From Trametes villosa (lineage: Eukaryota; Basidiomycota; Agaricomycetes; Polyporales; Polyporaceae), in the NCBI GenBank assembly GCA_002964805.2, contig PUDQ02000104.1, positions 1-64,000 on the forward strand: a stretch of DNA of 64,000 bases. Reading direction: 5' to 3'. Below the pieces are notes generated by a model that did not search any database, was not told the origin of the DNA, and saw nothing but the letters and a program-made list of their open reading frames with translations. The position numbers and the translations under genes were made by a program. Position 1 is the first letter of the stretch, and each line of letters opens with the position of its first letter. Positions 21,781 through 33,112 of the stretch are shown piece after piece.

Positions 21781-23405
21781 CTGCCCCTACTCCTGTTGAA
21801 CGAATCTGCTCAGATGTCCATCACAGTCACGCAAACGAGAGTGAGGACACGTACCGCATGATGCCGCGACAGTGCTATCTCTGCTGAGAGCATACACCCG
21901 CGCGCAGCAGCTTTGGCGGTATATAACCGAGCGGCGATTAGGCCTCGCCTTATAAGCCACGGGTAGAGCTCGATGGCAAGGGAGGACCCGTCGACGAGTT
22001 AGAGCACCGAGCAGCACCACTATAGCAGCCAAAGTCTCTCCAGTGACGTCAAGCCGGAGCGGTAAGCTCCCTCAGGCATTAATTGACGAGACAAGCCGAC
22101 GAGTCAAAGACAGACGCGAGGCAGTAGCAGCGAGCAGCGCCATCGAGGCGAGACGGGCCTGAGGGGACAGACCCAGTGGAACGTTCGACGAGTACAAGCC
22201 GCAGTGACGTCAGCGGAGCAGTCCAGTATCGGACCACGCCATCTAGGGAGCTTCAGAGCTTCTGACGACAGCACGACAGCGAGCGAAGCTTGCTCATGGA
22301 CGCGGCAGCGAGAGAAGGCAGCAGCACTAAGCGCCAAAGATCCTCGTGTTCCTGCGTCCGGCACAGCGGCCCGACCACTGCCCCACCTCCTCCTGCCCTT
22401 CGCGGCTTGACCGGTCGACCATTTATCGAGAACATACGCCCGGGCGGGGCGAAGAACGCGAGGGAAGGTCAGCCCGCGCTCTTCACGCGCAGGTTCGCTG
22501 AATAAGGCGTTCTGCGAGGTCGGTAAGCCGAAAGTGCCCCTCGGCTGGCGGAAGAACATATCGCTGCGACTGCGTACCCCCAGCCCGGCCGGGCTTGAAG
22601 CTTGGTTTCTTCCCGGTCGTCAAAATCTCGGGCCCCGAATCGACGTCACCTCTTTCACCCGCCATCCCCCCGTAGTGTCGGGCGTACCGCAAAGGTTTCC
22701 AGACACGGGAGGAATATATACGTTGGCAGGCAAGGCAGAACAGTCGCGAAACATCAGTAGCAGCCTGATTTAGAGGAGACGGGCCGGAGATACTTAGAAC
22801 GTAGAGCACCGGTCGGGCGTCCGTCCCGCCAAACGCTCCAATTCGCAGAAGATTACTTCGCGCTATGGGCATCACGAGGAGACGTGAGCGTACGATATGC
22901 TACCAGTACTTCTGATCCACAAGACAACCACGTTGGGTATACGGTACTCGAGTACACCTGCTGGTGTATACGCGTACATGGTACGCGTGTGAGGACCTTG
23001 ACAGGAGCCCCGGGCCCGGGACACGACTACCAGGGCGCACATAGTCCCCCAAGCGCGGAGGAAACAAAGCGGCGAACAGTACCTTGATAAAGCCCGCTGT
23101 TCCCCAGACGTCTTGTTTTGCGGCGCGCCTGCAGCTCGTTTCCGGGTGGAGGTACGAGATGTTGTAGGACAAGCTGCCGGCGGGCTGTAACAGCTGCTGG
23201 GAGGAGCGACTTCGAGATCGAGCTGTCCTAGCTTGAGATGAGATGCGAAGCTAGTCTGATCATATTGTGAATGCTTTAATCTCTCCACTTGATATAGCCA
23301 AGACGAGGTGTTACTATGAACTAGAGAGCAAGCGAGTCGCAGATGGAGGAAGAAGCAAGAGAGCACTGTTCATTAAGCGCTCATAGCACTTCTGCTCTGT
23401 TCAGG

Positions 23406-23427
23406 TTAGATAAGATAAGATAAGATC
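23406..23427 (+). promoter_or_regulatory. GATA-type repeat array
   Basis: Three consecutive GATAA units (AGATAAGATAAGATAAGATC), about 800 bp upstream of the second membrane-protein gene. Confidence 0.45.
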
Positions 23428-24222
23428 CCGCCTGACTAGGGACAGCGGCCCTGGGCCTCTCGCGCCCAGCTCCTTTTCTACCACTCCGTCGACGGCTCGA
23501 TACTTCAACTTGTTCCAAAATCACTCACAAGGTCTACGAGCGGCATAAATGATGGGCTCGTAAAACTGGCCTCCTCATCAAGTCGCCGCGACGCAGGAAG
23601 CTTCAAGGCTCTCACTGGCACGTTCAAACCCTCTCGACGCAAGTCGGACGAGAGCACCGTAAGCCACCATTGCATCCTGCGACAGATATCCCTTCTCCTG
23701 GCAATTTGAAGCGCACGGAAATGGCTGACGATACTTATTGCCATGGATTCCACGGCAACAGCCTCAAGGGCCAAGGCGCGCATACTACCCGTGTCCAAGA
23801 AGAACTTGCGACAGCACCGCCTTCCGCCTTCCGGTGTCCGCGATTATCGCCGGGCTTCCCGGAATGCATGCGCAGTCCCTTCCCCGAAGATGAGATCTTG
23901 AGAATGTACGTAGAAAGATGGAAACGATGCCGGATGCAGCGACTCCGCTACTGATACTATCTCTCCTCGGCAGCCTCACATCAGGATTCAGCGACGACCG
24001 TGACGCTGGAGAAAGCCCGCACTCGCACGCGACGATCCTGATTCCTGCCACGCACTCGCGCTGCGGCCACGGACACGCAGAGAAGCAGCGCCTCCCCGAA
24101 TATCTATATCATGACTCGAAGTCGTGGGCGACAACCACTGGCAGCGCACGACGCTCGTCCAGCCTTCCAATATCAGCGCCGCCCCTGCGCGTCACACCCC
24201 CCCTCCAGCGCCGGGACCGGGG

Positions 24223-25187
24223 ATGGCCTCCTTTTTCGTTCGTCTTTGGCGTGCTTGGCACGCTGAGCGCCATCCCCATCCCCGTTGTGCTGCAATGGCT
24301 CGAGAATCGGCCCCCGCACCCGGTCCTCCTGCAACTCGAAGGCGTGCTGTACGTTGTGCGACATCGAGAACCTGCTGATTGACTTGGGGAAGAGCGGGGT
24401 CGTATTCGACTACGGTGCGCGGCGCGATTACCAAGCGCAAATGGCGAGGTAGGCACTTTGACTTGGGTCGAGGAAGCCCGAACCTCATACGCGTGTGGTC
24501 GACGCTAATGTGTGTATGTATTCCAGTACGGAAGCCCGCGCGAAAGCTCAGACTGCGCACCTATCAGGCAACCGCCTACCCGGCCCCGGCCCAACTTCGC
24601 GCGTACTGCATACTGGGATGGCCTCCCTAAGGACATCCTCACCCTGCACGCGGAAGCTGTGCTTCCATATGCGTACGTCTCACCTCTCTCGCGCGCCGTT
24701 AGAGTCATAAGTTCTTTCTCGTCCTGACATGTCCTTCCAGGAGGCGCACAGGACGTCCACACTCCATACACGCCCCACGCAGCGGCCCCGGTCCACACCC
24801 GCTCTGATGAGACGGGCAGCCCACCTGCCTACACACCCTCGCAAACAACCCCCAGCCCTCCACCCCCACCCCCACCCCGCCCCGCGCTCCGTCCCCCACT
24901 GCGCACCTTCACCCCTCCCCGCCGCTCTCACCGCTCCGCGGTTGCGCAACCGTGCGCAGTCGCTCCCGCCCCTGCACATCCTCACCCGGCCAGACGCGCC
25001 CCCCACGGCCCTGCTCGAGCCGGACGGGCGCGACCGAGTGGCGAGTCGGCTGCGGAGGCGGAACGCGGGCCAGCGGAAGGTGCAGTTCGACGAGAACGTG
25101 GACGTGATGGATTTCGAGCTGCTCCCGGAGCTGGACCTGGACCTGCAGGAGGCGGCGCTGCGCGGGCGGAACCTCGCCAGCGTCTAA
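24223..25187 (+). pseudogene. Broken paralogue of the Pro-rich membrane protein
   Basis: Same layout as 18062-19019 (exons about 24223-24448, 24527-24670, 24741-25187), but with several frame breaks. An 11-base deletion lies just after MASFF. There are extra bases at VLYV(V)R, where the intact copy has VLYDIENLL, and a two-base loss at the start of exon 2. The last exon is still clean: LPPLHILTRPDAPPTALLEPDG, RLRRRNAGQRKVQFDENV and ELDLDLQEA. Splice sites are kept (GGCGAG|GTAGGC, TTCCAG). Confidence 0.75.
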
Positions 25188-25671
25188 AGGCAGCGGCGGG
25201 GCAGCGGCAGGAGGCTACGGTAGACTGCCAGTGGGTGTGCGCGCTACGGCGAGGTGAGTATCTTGGGATTGGTGAGCGGTGAGGAGATTGCCCACGTACT
25301 CACTCTACATCGTGCCCCATCCATAGCTCTCGGCTCGTAACCTCGACACAGATGACGTTCTGCTGCAAGGACGTCTTGCGCGTCGCGAAGGAGGAATAGT
25401 GCGCAGCTCGTACGTCTGGGGGGCGTCGGGCAAGACAGGGCCTATGAACAATGGGCTCCGGAGCTGCCGGCGGTCCCGCCGGATTCAAGCCACAACATGA
25501 CCCAGAACTCAGCCACTCGATCGCGCATCCGCATTCTCTCTTGCTTTCATTAACCACCACAACCTTCAGTGCCTCGCGGTCTCCTCTCCTCATTGCCCCC
25601 CTTCACGATAACAGGTTTCGATACACCCGCCGTGTCGTCGTTGCGTCCGCGCAAAGTTTTGTCCAATAGGA
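25188..25671. other. Promoter region of the copy-2 F-box gene
   Basis: Contains the conserved promoter element at 25452-25493; no gene is seen. This stretch is missing from duplication copy 1. Confidence 0.5.
25452..25493 (+). promoter_or_regulatory. Conserved F-box-family promoter element
   Basis: TGGGCTCCGGAGCTGCCGG, then CGGTCCCGCCGGATTCAAGC and CAC; 179-220 bp upstream of the start at 25672. It is preceded by AACAA, as in the weaker element at 32847. Confidence 0.6.
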
Positions 25672-27377
25672 ATGTCTACAGTAAGTGGTCAATGCATCTT
25701 TCCACTAGCCACCTCTATTTACGCGATCGTACAGGTCGCGACCTACAACCCTCGCACACCCCCGCTCTCTCCCGAGATCATCCGTCTGATATGCACAGAA
25801 AGTGGGCGTGACACCCCGAACCGCGCCCTTAGGACTCTAGCAGCGCTCGCGCGCACTTCCAAGGCTTTCCGCGACCCTGCACTAGACATCCTATGGCACA
25901 GCCTCCCTGGCATCGCGCCGCTCCTCCTCACCCTGCCGCGACGTCTCTGGAAGATCTCCAAACAGCCTGTCGGAGACTTTCTATATCACGGGCAGTATCC
26001 CTCGGTATTTGTACGTATCTGTTGACAACTTAACAACGCGTAGTCGTCCCTGCAACATCTGTCCCAGGAGATTCTCTGCAAGCCCCAGCCTGAAGACTTC
26101 GTTCGGCTGCGCACGTATGCCGCGCGGGTGAAAGAAATCCGGCCGAGGGGCGAAGATGGCGAGAAGTATCCCATGATCCACCCGCTCGCCTGGTCTCGCC
26201 TTCGGGCTGCTGCATCCTCCCCTCTCCTGCCCAACGTGATATCGATCGACCATAACGAAGACTGCGGTACTGCAGGTTGCCGCCACGACTTTCCCTGCTC
26301 CTTGACAACGGGCCTTCTCGTCGGCCCACGGCTCCGCCGTCTAACGTGCGGCATGAGCCAGACTGCTTACGGGGCGAACCCCACGACACGCCTGATCACC
26401 GACCTGTCCCGCAAGGCCCCGCACATCCAGCACCTGAAACTCTCGGTCGTGCGAAGCGCGGGGGTGACCCACCCGCTCCGAGTCGGTGGGCAGTTCCACG
26501 GCCTCCGCGCCCTGGTCTCGTTCGACGCACCGCTCTTCGAGCTCGACCCGCCGGCACTGCAGCACCTCGCGTCCCTGCCCGCCCTGGCGCACGTGCGCAT
26601 CACGGTGCACGTCGCCCGAGTCCACACGCTCAGGATCACGTTCCCGCGCCCCGGCCGCTTCCCCGCGCTCCGCACCGCACACACATCGCCACGAACTGCC
26701 TCGCGTGGTGCGCTGCACTCGTCGCCATCCTCTCCTCCGCCGCCCTCGAGCAGCTCCGCCTCGAGAGCCGAACCCGCCTCGTACCAGCCCCCGTGCTCGA
26801 GGCCCTGCTCGCTGCCGCCGGACGGCCCGGCACTCCGCGAACTCACAATCATCTCAGGCGCGCGCGCACATAACCTCTCCAGCCCCGCGCCCGTCTTCGT
26901 CCGCGCAGAGGCCCTCCTCTCGCTCACGGCGCTCCCCGCCCTCCGGAAAGTGCACTTCTCGTCATGGTGCGGATTACAGCTCGACAACACGGCGCTCGCC
27001 CAGCTCGCACGCGCCCGGCCCGCACTCGAGTCGCTCGCACTGCCCTTCCCTGCGCGCGGCGCCCCCGCGTCGCGCGTCACGCTCGCCGCTCGCACGCGCC
27101 TGCGCCAGCTTACCCTCCCCCTCGACGCGCGCAGGGCCAGTTCCCCATGCACGGGCACACGGCCTCGGCCTCGGACCTGCGCTGGCTGGACGTCGGGGAG
27201 TCGCCGATCGGGGACGCGGCGTGCCTCTCGCTGCTGTTCCCGGCGCTGGAGAGGCTGTGGTACAGTCCGGTCGAGGGCGGCACGCCGTGGGGGCAGGTCT
27301 TGCGCGGGCACGCGATGTTCGTGAAGGTGCGGGAGCAGGAGCGGACGGCGCGTGAGCGTGCAGCACCGTCATGCTAG
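25672..27377 (+). pseudogene. F-box protein gene with three frameshifts in its 3' half
   Basis: Exon 1 (25672-25680, M-S-T), exon 2 (25735-26010, F-box: SPEIIRLIC, TLAALARTSKAFRDPALDILW, LPRRLW) and the start of exon 3 (26068 on: EDFVRLRTYAARVKEIRP, PLLPNVISIDHNEDC, LLVGPRLRRLTC) are intact. After FPALRTAH (about 26690) the family sequence continues in another frame (LAWCAALVAILSSAALEQL). It returns to the first frame near 26825 (PALRELTIISGARAHN) and moves to the third near 27150 (DLRWLDVGESPIGDAA to the stop at 27377). No intron signals explain these shifts. A truncated protein with an intact F-box could still be made. Confidence 0.8.
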
Positions 27378-27623
27378 GCGTGAGCTGTGGGAGCGTTGTC
27401 GTGCTGAGTCGCTGCTAGGGTCTGCATAGCGCTCGGGCAGCTGTAGAAGGACTAGTATTCAATCAATGTTCTGTGCGCTATACCGTGACCATGCTCTCTC
27501 ATAGACTCTCCCGCGAGGACGCTACGCTGAAACACTGTTTGTAGTGCGGGAATCGTCCCTTGCCCCTGCCGACACTTGGTATCCAGTGCGGCCCTCCCCG
27601 TCCCAACGAATACATACAACAGT

Positions 27624-28640
27624 CTACCACGGGATCTCCTCCCCGTTGTAGTACAGGAACTTCCCGCTCTCGGCGTGCGTCGCGGAGGTGATGACTTTGA
27701 TGATACCCCTGATGCTCTCCTCGGGCTCGAGCACCGCGCCCTCGCCGCCCATGTCTGGTAACGGAGGTGGCCCGCACGGCGCACGGAGTCAGAAAGCAAC
27801 CCGTCAAAAGAGTACAGAAACACTCGCCTGTCTTCACCCAGCCCGGGCACAGCGTAACGATAATCAAGTCCGGCCGCTCGACCTTCTGCTTGTACGCCTG
27901 TACGCGCGCCCATCAGCGTCAGTCGCCTCCACCCCACAGCCCCGCACGCACCAGCATGTTCAGCGCGGTCTTGCTGACCGCGTACGACGCCGCCTTGCGG
28001 TGCTCGTCGCGCACGATCTGCGGCACGCGCGCGATGCTCCCGCCCGTGCTCGAGATGTGCAGGATCTTCTTCGCGTGCCCCTTCTCGAGGAACGGGAGCG
28101 CGACCTGCGAGAGGAGCGCGGGCGCGACGGTGTTCGTGCGCAGCACCGCGAGCAGGTCTTCAGGCTTGAGCGTGAACGCCGTGTCCCAGATCGCCTACAC
28201 ACACTCAACGTCAGTCACTTCTCGAACACCCTGATCCTGGCGTGCGGGAGAGGGAGAGGAAGAGGGAAGACGCACCATAGCCGCGTTGCTCACGAGGTAA
28301 TCCAGCCCAACCTCACCCAGGATGGGCTCGAGCTGCGCAGGCAACGCGCGGATGCTGTCGAAGTCGCTCACATCGAGGCGGACGACGTGCAGCCTTCCTT
28401 GCGCGGCCTTCTGTACCTCGGCGAGCGCGGCCGCCGTCTCGGGGCTGCGGACGGCGGCGACGACGAGGTTGGCGGGGGACGCGGAGAGCTGGGTGACGAG
28501 CTCGAGGCCGATGCCGCGCGAGGCGCTGGAGGGGCGCGAGTCGAGCTGGTTAGTGTATGCCGGCGAATGGGGAGGGGCGGGGAAGGGATGGGTGCGTACC
28601 CGGTGACGAGCCAGGTGGTGGGGCGAGCTGTGGGAGACAT
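27624..28640 (-). CDS. Short-chain dehydrogenase/reductase
   Basis: Five exons (28600-28640, 28276-28525, 27952-28194, 27828-27897, 27624-27754) give 244 aa. It has WLVTGASRGIG, an NNAAM loop, KTALNML after YAVSK, ISSTGGSI and LCPGWVKT; the C-terminus is EEIPW. Intron 4 has a GC donor (ACAG|GCGAGT at 27827) in place of GT. A TATATA lies at 28713-28718. It is convergent with the F-box pseudogene ending at 27377. The most similar gene is the minus-strand SDR at 35308-36335: both carry DEHRKAASYA before the catalytic Tyr and NTVAPALxSQV rather than NTVGP. Confidence 0.92.
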
Positions 28641-31036
28641 GGTCTGTGTTACTCCTATGGGCTTCTGTAGCACTCGAAGGGGATGCGTACTCGAGGACGC
28701 GTCCTGGGGCGTTATATACCAGGGCCGTACGTACATGGAGTCCGTGTAGGTCGGACTTAGCGGTTACTACAGCAAGCCCGTGTGATTAGTCGTCGTTGAA
28801 GTCGGCTAGAGAGCTTCGTTGGCCATTAGTCACTGTGGGACTAGGCGAGTTAGTAATCCTAGAACTTCCGGCTTAAGTAGGCGGTCGGGCACTTACCTAG
28901 ATCCCTATATGCTCAACCGAAAGCACAAGAGGTTTGCGTTCGCCAAACCCCGCGCGAGGAGAAGAGGGGTATGTTGACGTCGAACGCTGCTTTCAGCCGG
29001 GGTTAGCACAATCGCCTGACGCGCGGAAGTGTCGCGGAGTAATTCGCGTACGCGTAGTGCTCATGATAGAGCTCGAACACAGCGGTTGGGTACTGAGGCG
29101 ACAGCGTGCGAGACAGCATTGTTGCATAGAGGGTGCACAAACAACCTCTAGGGGGTTCTAGCGTCGGCGGTAGCAGGAAATTCAACGCCGTGTGAGAGTC
29201 ATGGTGCACATTTCCGAGTGATAGCCCAGCGAGACTCGTTGGGCGGTCTAGCACTTGTGGAGACAATGCCAATACGCGCCGTCGCCCGTTCCTACTCCTG
29301 TTGAAGACATCTGTTCAGATACCCATCTCGATGCAAGCGGGATTGTGGACACGTACCCCATGATCCCTCGACGGTGCTATCTCCGCAGAGGGTATATAGG
29401 CGTATGCGGCGACTTTGGCAGTGTATCGGCGAGAGTTGGTCGCCCAAGTCTTGATTCCTGCGAACCTAGCCTAGGGATGCTGAGTTAGGTAATGGCTTAA
29501 TGGAAGCGAAGAGCCTCAGGCCGCCGATGCGCTAGAGATCGGTTATGGCCGAACGACGCAAACTACAGCAGCCAAAGTGTCTCCAGCGACATGAAGCCAG
29601 AGTAGCACATCTGAACTGTTTCCGGAATTACCTGGTTTAGCAAGCTCTCACAAAGTCAAAGATAGAGTCGAGGCAGGTGGCAGCAGCGAGCTGGGACACC
29701 ACTAAGTACCAGATACGAGTGCAATCGACTCAGCGAGACTGGGTCGTACACAGGGCACTAGCTCGGGAACTACGAATTGGGCTCGGTCGGGAGTTACTTA
29801 CTGTACAGAGTATTGTAGCGCCGAAAGGGTTTACGGAGGACGTAGCTGCGGACTGAAATAAAACTCACTCACTCACTCGGGAGGTCTGTCGACGAATACA
29901 AGCAGCAGTAGAAGCAGTCCGGTATTCCAGTACTAGATGGCCACGCTATCCAAGAATGTCCGAAGCTTCCGACGACAACACATCAGCGAGCGAGCGAAGC
30001 TTAGCAAGTTGCTCATGGACGGAGCGAGAGGAGAAGGCGGACAGCACTAAGCGCCCAATATTCCTCGCGGGTCTGGGTCCGGAACAGCGGCCCGACTCCT
30101 ACTGCGCCACCTCCTCTTGCCCTCCTCCGCGTCTTTCGCGGCTTGACCGCGACGGCCATCCACTCTCCGTCCCATCGAACCGCTTCTTGTCCAGGGCTTT
30201 TATATCGCCATTCAGGGCGGTCTGTGTCCCGCTGGAGAGTTTCAGTAGCACCTGCACCGACGGATTGGTCGCTGCTCTAGATATTCTGCGGCACCTCGCC
30301 GCCACGTTTCCGAGGATCTGCTGGCTAGCGACACCCCGAACATACTAGAAATCCTGTAAATCCGATGCATATGGCCAACGAAGCTGATGAAAACCTCGAT
30401 CTTGGCCAGCGGAAAGCACGCGGCCGGCTATAGCTCTCCGGATTCGTTAACCTTCTGCGGCCTCGTCGGTCGAGCGGACTGGTCCAGGTCAACGCGCCCG
30501 CAGCTTCGCCGAAACGAACTCTCGCAACAGCGATGACCTCGTCGTCCCCATCTCATGCATTGGTATGGAGAGGGCTGTACTCCGACGCCACTACGCAAGT
30601 ACTTAGGTACTTAGGCTGCCCGACGTATATCTGCTAGCTCCGAATCATCACCCGCTGACAACACCCATCCACACTCGCCACCCAGTGGCGCCCCAGCCGC
30701 GCGCACACCTCTCGGGGCTCATGCTCGGCAGCGGCTAATTCTCCATCCCGCACGACACTCCGGAGTTCCAGTGGCTCGGGCGACGTCGCGGCTCTACGCA
30801 CGCCTTCCGCTGGGAACGATCGCGCGCCCGCAGCGCGATGCGGGCTTGGGGCTGACCAAGAATGCTGAAGAATGACTGATGAGGATCGCTATCTCCGGTT
30901 AGGCGCGGTTTTGTACGTCCCTCGCCTCTCCCGTATTCCGTCTATAAATCCCGCCCAAGCTCACCGACGACCAGCACAATCGTCCTCCCTCGCTTTCCTA
31001 CTACTTTGCACCGCATCTAACACAGCCGCCATTAAC
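28641..31036. other. Divergent spacer between two SDR genes
   Basis: The left 1.5 kb is the repetitive tail (copy 2). From about 30550 the sequence resembles 37640-38090 upstream of another SDR. I see no conserved coding frame. Confidence 0.5.
30943..30948 (+). promoter_or_regulatory. TATA box of SDR gene
   Basis: TATAAATCCCGCCC, 94 bp before the ATG at 31037; the same box-plus-CCCGCC context precedes the SDRs at 38093 and 39807. Confidence 0.65.
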
Positions 31037-32057
31037 ATGTCCTCCACTCAGACCACGTGGCTCATCACCGGGTAAGCCTCCCTCACCCTCTCCCCTCTCC
31101 TCCTTCCCTTTCCCTTCCTCGTAACGCAACGCAGCCCACTAAACCACCCCGCAGCGCCTCGCGCGGCCTCGGCCTCGAGCTCGTCCGCCAGCTCACGCAA
31201 AACCCCTCAAACCTCGTCGTCGCCGCCTGCCGCACGCCTGCGAAAGCCGACAAGCTCAACGCGCTCAAGAGCAGCGCGAAGGGCGCGCTGCACGTCGTCG
31301 CGCTCGACGTGAGCGACTTCGCGAGCGTGCGCGCGCTCCCTGCCACGCTCGAGCCGATCCTGGGCGCGACCGGGCTCGACTACCTCGTCAACAACGCTGG
31401 AATCGTACGTCCCTCCTCTCTACTCTCCCCTCGCCCGGTGATATGAGGCGGAAGCTGACACATAGCAAACGCACACGCAGATCGCGCAGGACACGGCGTT
31501 CACGCTCGACCCCGAAGAGCTGCTGCGCATCCTGAAGACGAACACGGTCGGGCCCGCGCTCGTCTCGCAGGTTACCCTCCCGCTGCTCGAGAAGGGCCGC
31601 GTGAAGAAGATCCTGAACATCTCGAGCACGCTCGGCAGCATCGCGAGCTCGGACGCGATGGGATCGGGCACGGCGTCGTACGCGCTCAGCAAGGCCGCGC
31701 TGAACATGCTCGTGCGTCTCCCCTCCCTCCCCTCCCTCTGGGCTTTTCCTTCTTCGGACGATGCTGACCTGCGGTTTCTTGATTTGCAGACGTACAAGCA
31801 GAAGTTGGAGCGGCCCGACCTGACCGTGATCACGCTCTGCCCCGGCTGGGTCAAGACCGGTACGCCCCCTCCCCCTCCCCTCCCCCTCTCTTCCCCTTCG
31901 CTCACTCACCCTGTGTCTTCGGGCAGACATGGGCGGCTCCGGCGCGCAGCTCGAGCCGCACGAGAGCATCGCGGGGATCATCAAGGTCATCACGTCCGCG
32001 ACCGCGGCGGACAGCGGGAAGTACTTCAGCTACAGCGGCGCGACCATCCCGTGGTAG
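31037..32057 (+). CDS. Short-chain dehydrogenase/reductase (reference member of the array)
   Basis: Exons 31037-31071, 31155-31404, 31481-31711, 31790-31859 and 31927-32057 give 238 aa. This is a classical NAD(P)-dependent SDR resembling the sniffer/C-factor carbonyl reductases. Residues 11-18 are TGASRGLG (Rossmann glycine motif; Arg after Ser suggests NADPH). LDVSD is at 62-66 and NNAG at 91-94. The KTNTVGP Asn is at 116, ISST at 142-145 (catalytic Ser), YALSK at 162-166 (catalytic Tyr and Lys) and CPGWVKT at 189-195. No signal peptide is visible, so it is probably cytosolic. All four introns are GT-AG and sit after the TG of the glycine motif, after NNAGI, after LNML and inside WVKT|D. The substrate is unknown. 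The parallel gene at 38093-39071 occupies the same position in the next repeat module. Confidence 0.93.
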
Positions 32058-32385
32058 GCGGCGGCGTACCAGTGGCACGTAGCGCGGACTACTACTGTAG
32101 ACGTAGATGGATGTGCGCGGGAAAGAATGTATTCCTCCTAGTCGAGGTGCTTGTACTCTAAATCATACCGCCGGCGGAGGTGCGGTGCTGCGCACATCTG
32201 GCGCTGTGCGGCGAATCTGCAGGTCGCTAGTGCTTGACAAACGTGGACGCGGGCGAACGCTGCGCGGCCTCTCATTGGCAACACCTCACCTAGTACTTCC
32301 TAGGAAGCCAGCATATTCAAGTTCGTGGGCGGGGTCGGTGGACTCGACCTGCACTCGGAGTCGCGGCGGAGGGCGCTGCCCAGGG

Positions 32386-32400
32386 AGATAAGATAAGATC
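32386..32400 (+). promoter_or_regulatory. GATA-type repeat array
   Basis: AGATAAGATAAGATC, about 710 bp upstream of the F-box start at 33113. Confidence 0.45.
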
Positions 32401-32846
32401 GCGCCCGAACGCCCGCGATCTGCCAGTGCTCAGAGTCGACGCGGTCGCCGTCCTCCTTCGTGCCCCCGCTGAGGTACGGTCGGGGCATGCTCGTACGCCT
32501 AGAATCGCCTCTGACATGCGCGCCCTTTTAGTCTGGAAACGAGCACATAGGAGATAAATTGTTCTCCGGATACTGGACGCGGAGCATTCCAACGACGTCG
32601 AGTCATGCTGCACAATGAGGCCGCGAAACCGCGCGCTTTGACACGCGTACGTCCTATTTCTCAACATATCACTTTATAATCCTAAGGTTGTGCCGTGCGC
32701 GTCGTTAACTCGCGTTCTCAGGCAGTTGCACACTATGTGCGCGCAGAGTAGGCATACTACCCGATCCCTGCGGTGGACCAGGCGGGGAGCAAGTCAGCTT
32801 GCAGCCCCTTGCCACCTCGCGCGGGGCGGGGACCGGAAGGGACGAA

Positions 32847-32894
32847 CAATGGGACGCGGAGGCTCCGGTGACTCTGCCGAATTCTAGACACAGC
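32847..32894 (+). promoter_or_regulatory. Diverged F-box-family promoter element
   Basis: ACAATGGG, then GGCTCCGG, then GCCGAATTCTAGACAC. The ends match the elements at 13106 and 25452, but the GC-palindromic centre is lost and a short insertion is present. It is 219-266 bp upstream of the ATG. Confidence 0.4.
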
Positions 32895-33112
32895 CCACTG
32901 AACGTAGCCACCGTTCAGCGCTTTTATAGCGGCCTCGCTCATCATCCCCACCGTCCATTCCTTCAAGAACAAGCACAACCACAACCTCGTCCGCTTTTCT
33001 TCTGCAGCTCCTGCACCTCAGTCTTCACTCTATAGAGCATATCTCCGCGCCTCGAGGCCTCCGTCCAGCCGCTATCCTCTCGTTCAGTCGACATAGAGGC
33101 CTGTCCAACAAC

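Larger units (their letters stand above)
16230..22420. repeat. Tandem duplication, copy 1
   Basis: Order: promoter region, Pro-rich membrane protein gene, F-box remnant, SDR pseudogene (-), repetitive tail. The copy ends near the CGGCTTGACCGGTCGACC stretch, where the second copy starts directly (ATTTATCGAGAAC, compare ATTTATCGAAATC at 16230). About 1.4 kb present in copy 2 (5' part of the F-box gene) is missing. Confidence 0.85.
20882..24222. other. Repetitive tail of copy 1 and left part of copy 2
   Basis: 20900-22420 matches 28660-30170 and, more weakly, 36420-37450. 22420-24220 matches 16230-18060. No conserved reading frame is found; a tandem 250 bp repeat and a GATA-like array are listed separately. 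Confidence 0.5.
22420..30160. repeat. Tandem duplication, copy 2
   Basis: Head-to-tail partner of 16230-22420 with the same gene order. It is longer because it keeps the whole F-box gene. The right end near 30160 carries the same CGGCTTGACCG(G/C) block that closes copy 1. Confidence 0.85.
32058..33112. other. Intergenic upstream of F-box gene
   Basis: Holds the GATA-like array (32386-32400) and a weak form of the F-box promoter element (32847-32894). No gene is recognised. Confidence 0.5.

Noticed and set aside
27688..28749. 353-aa open frame on the + strand
   Set aside because: It runs across exons and introns of the minus-strand SDR; a shadow frame.
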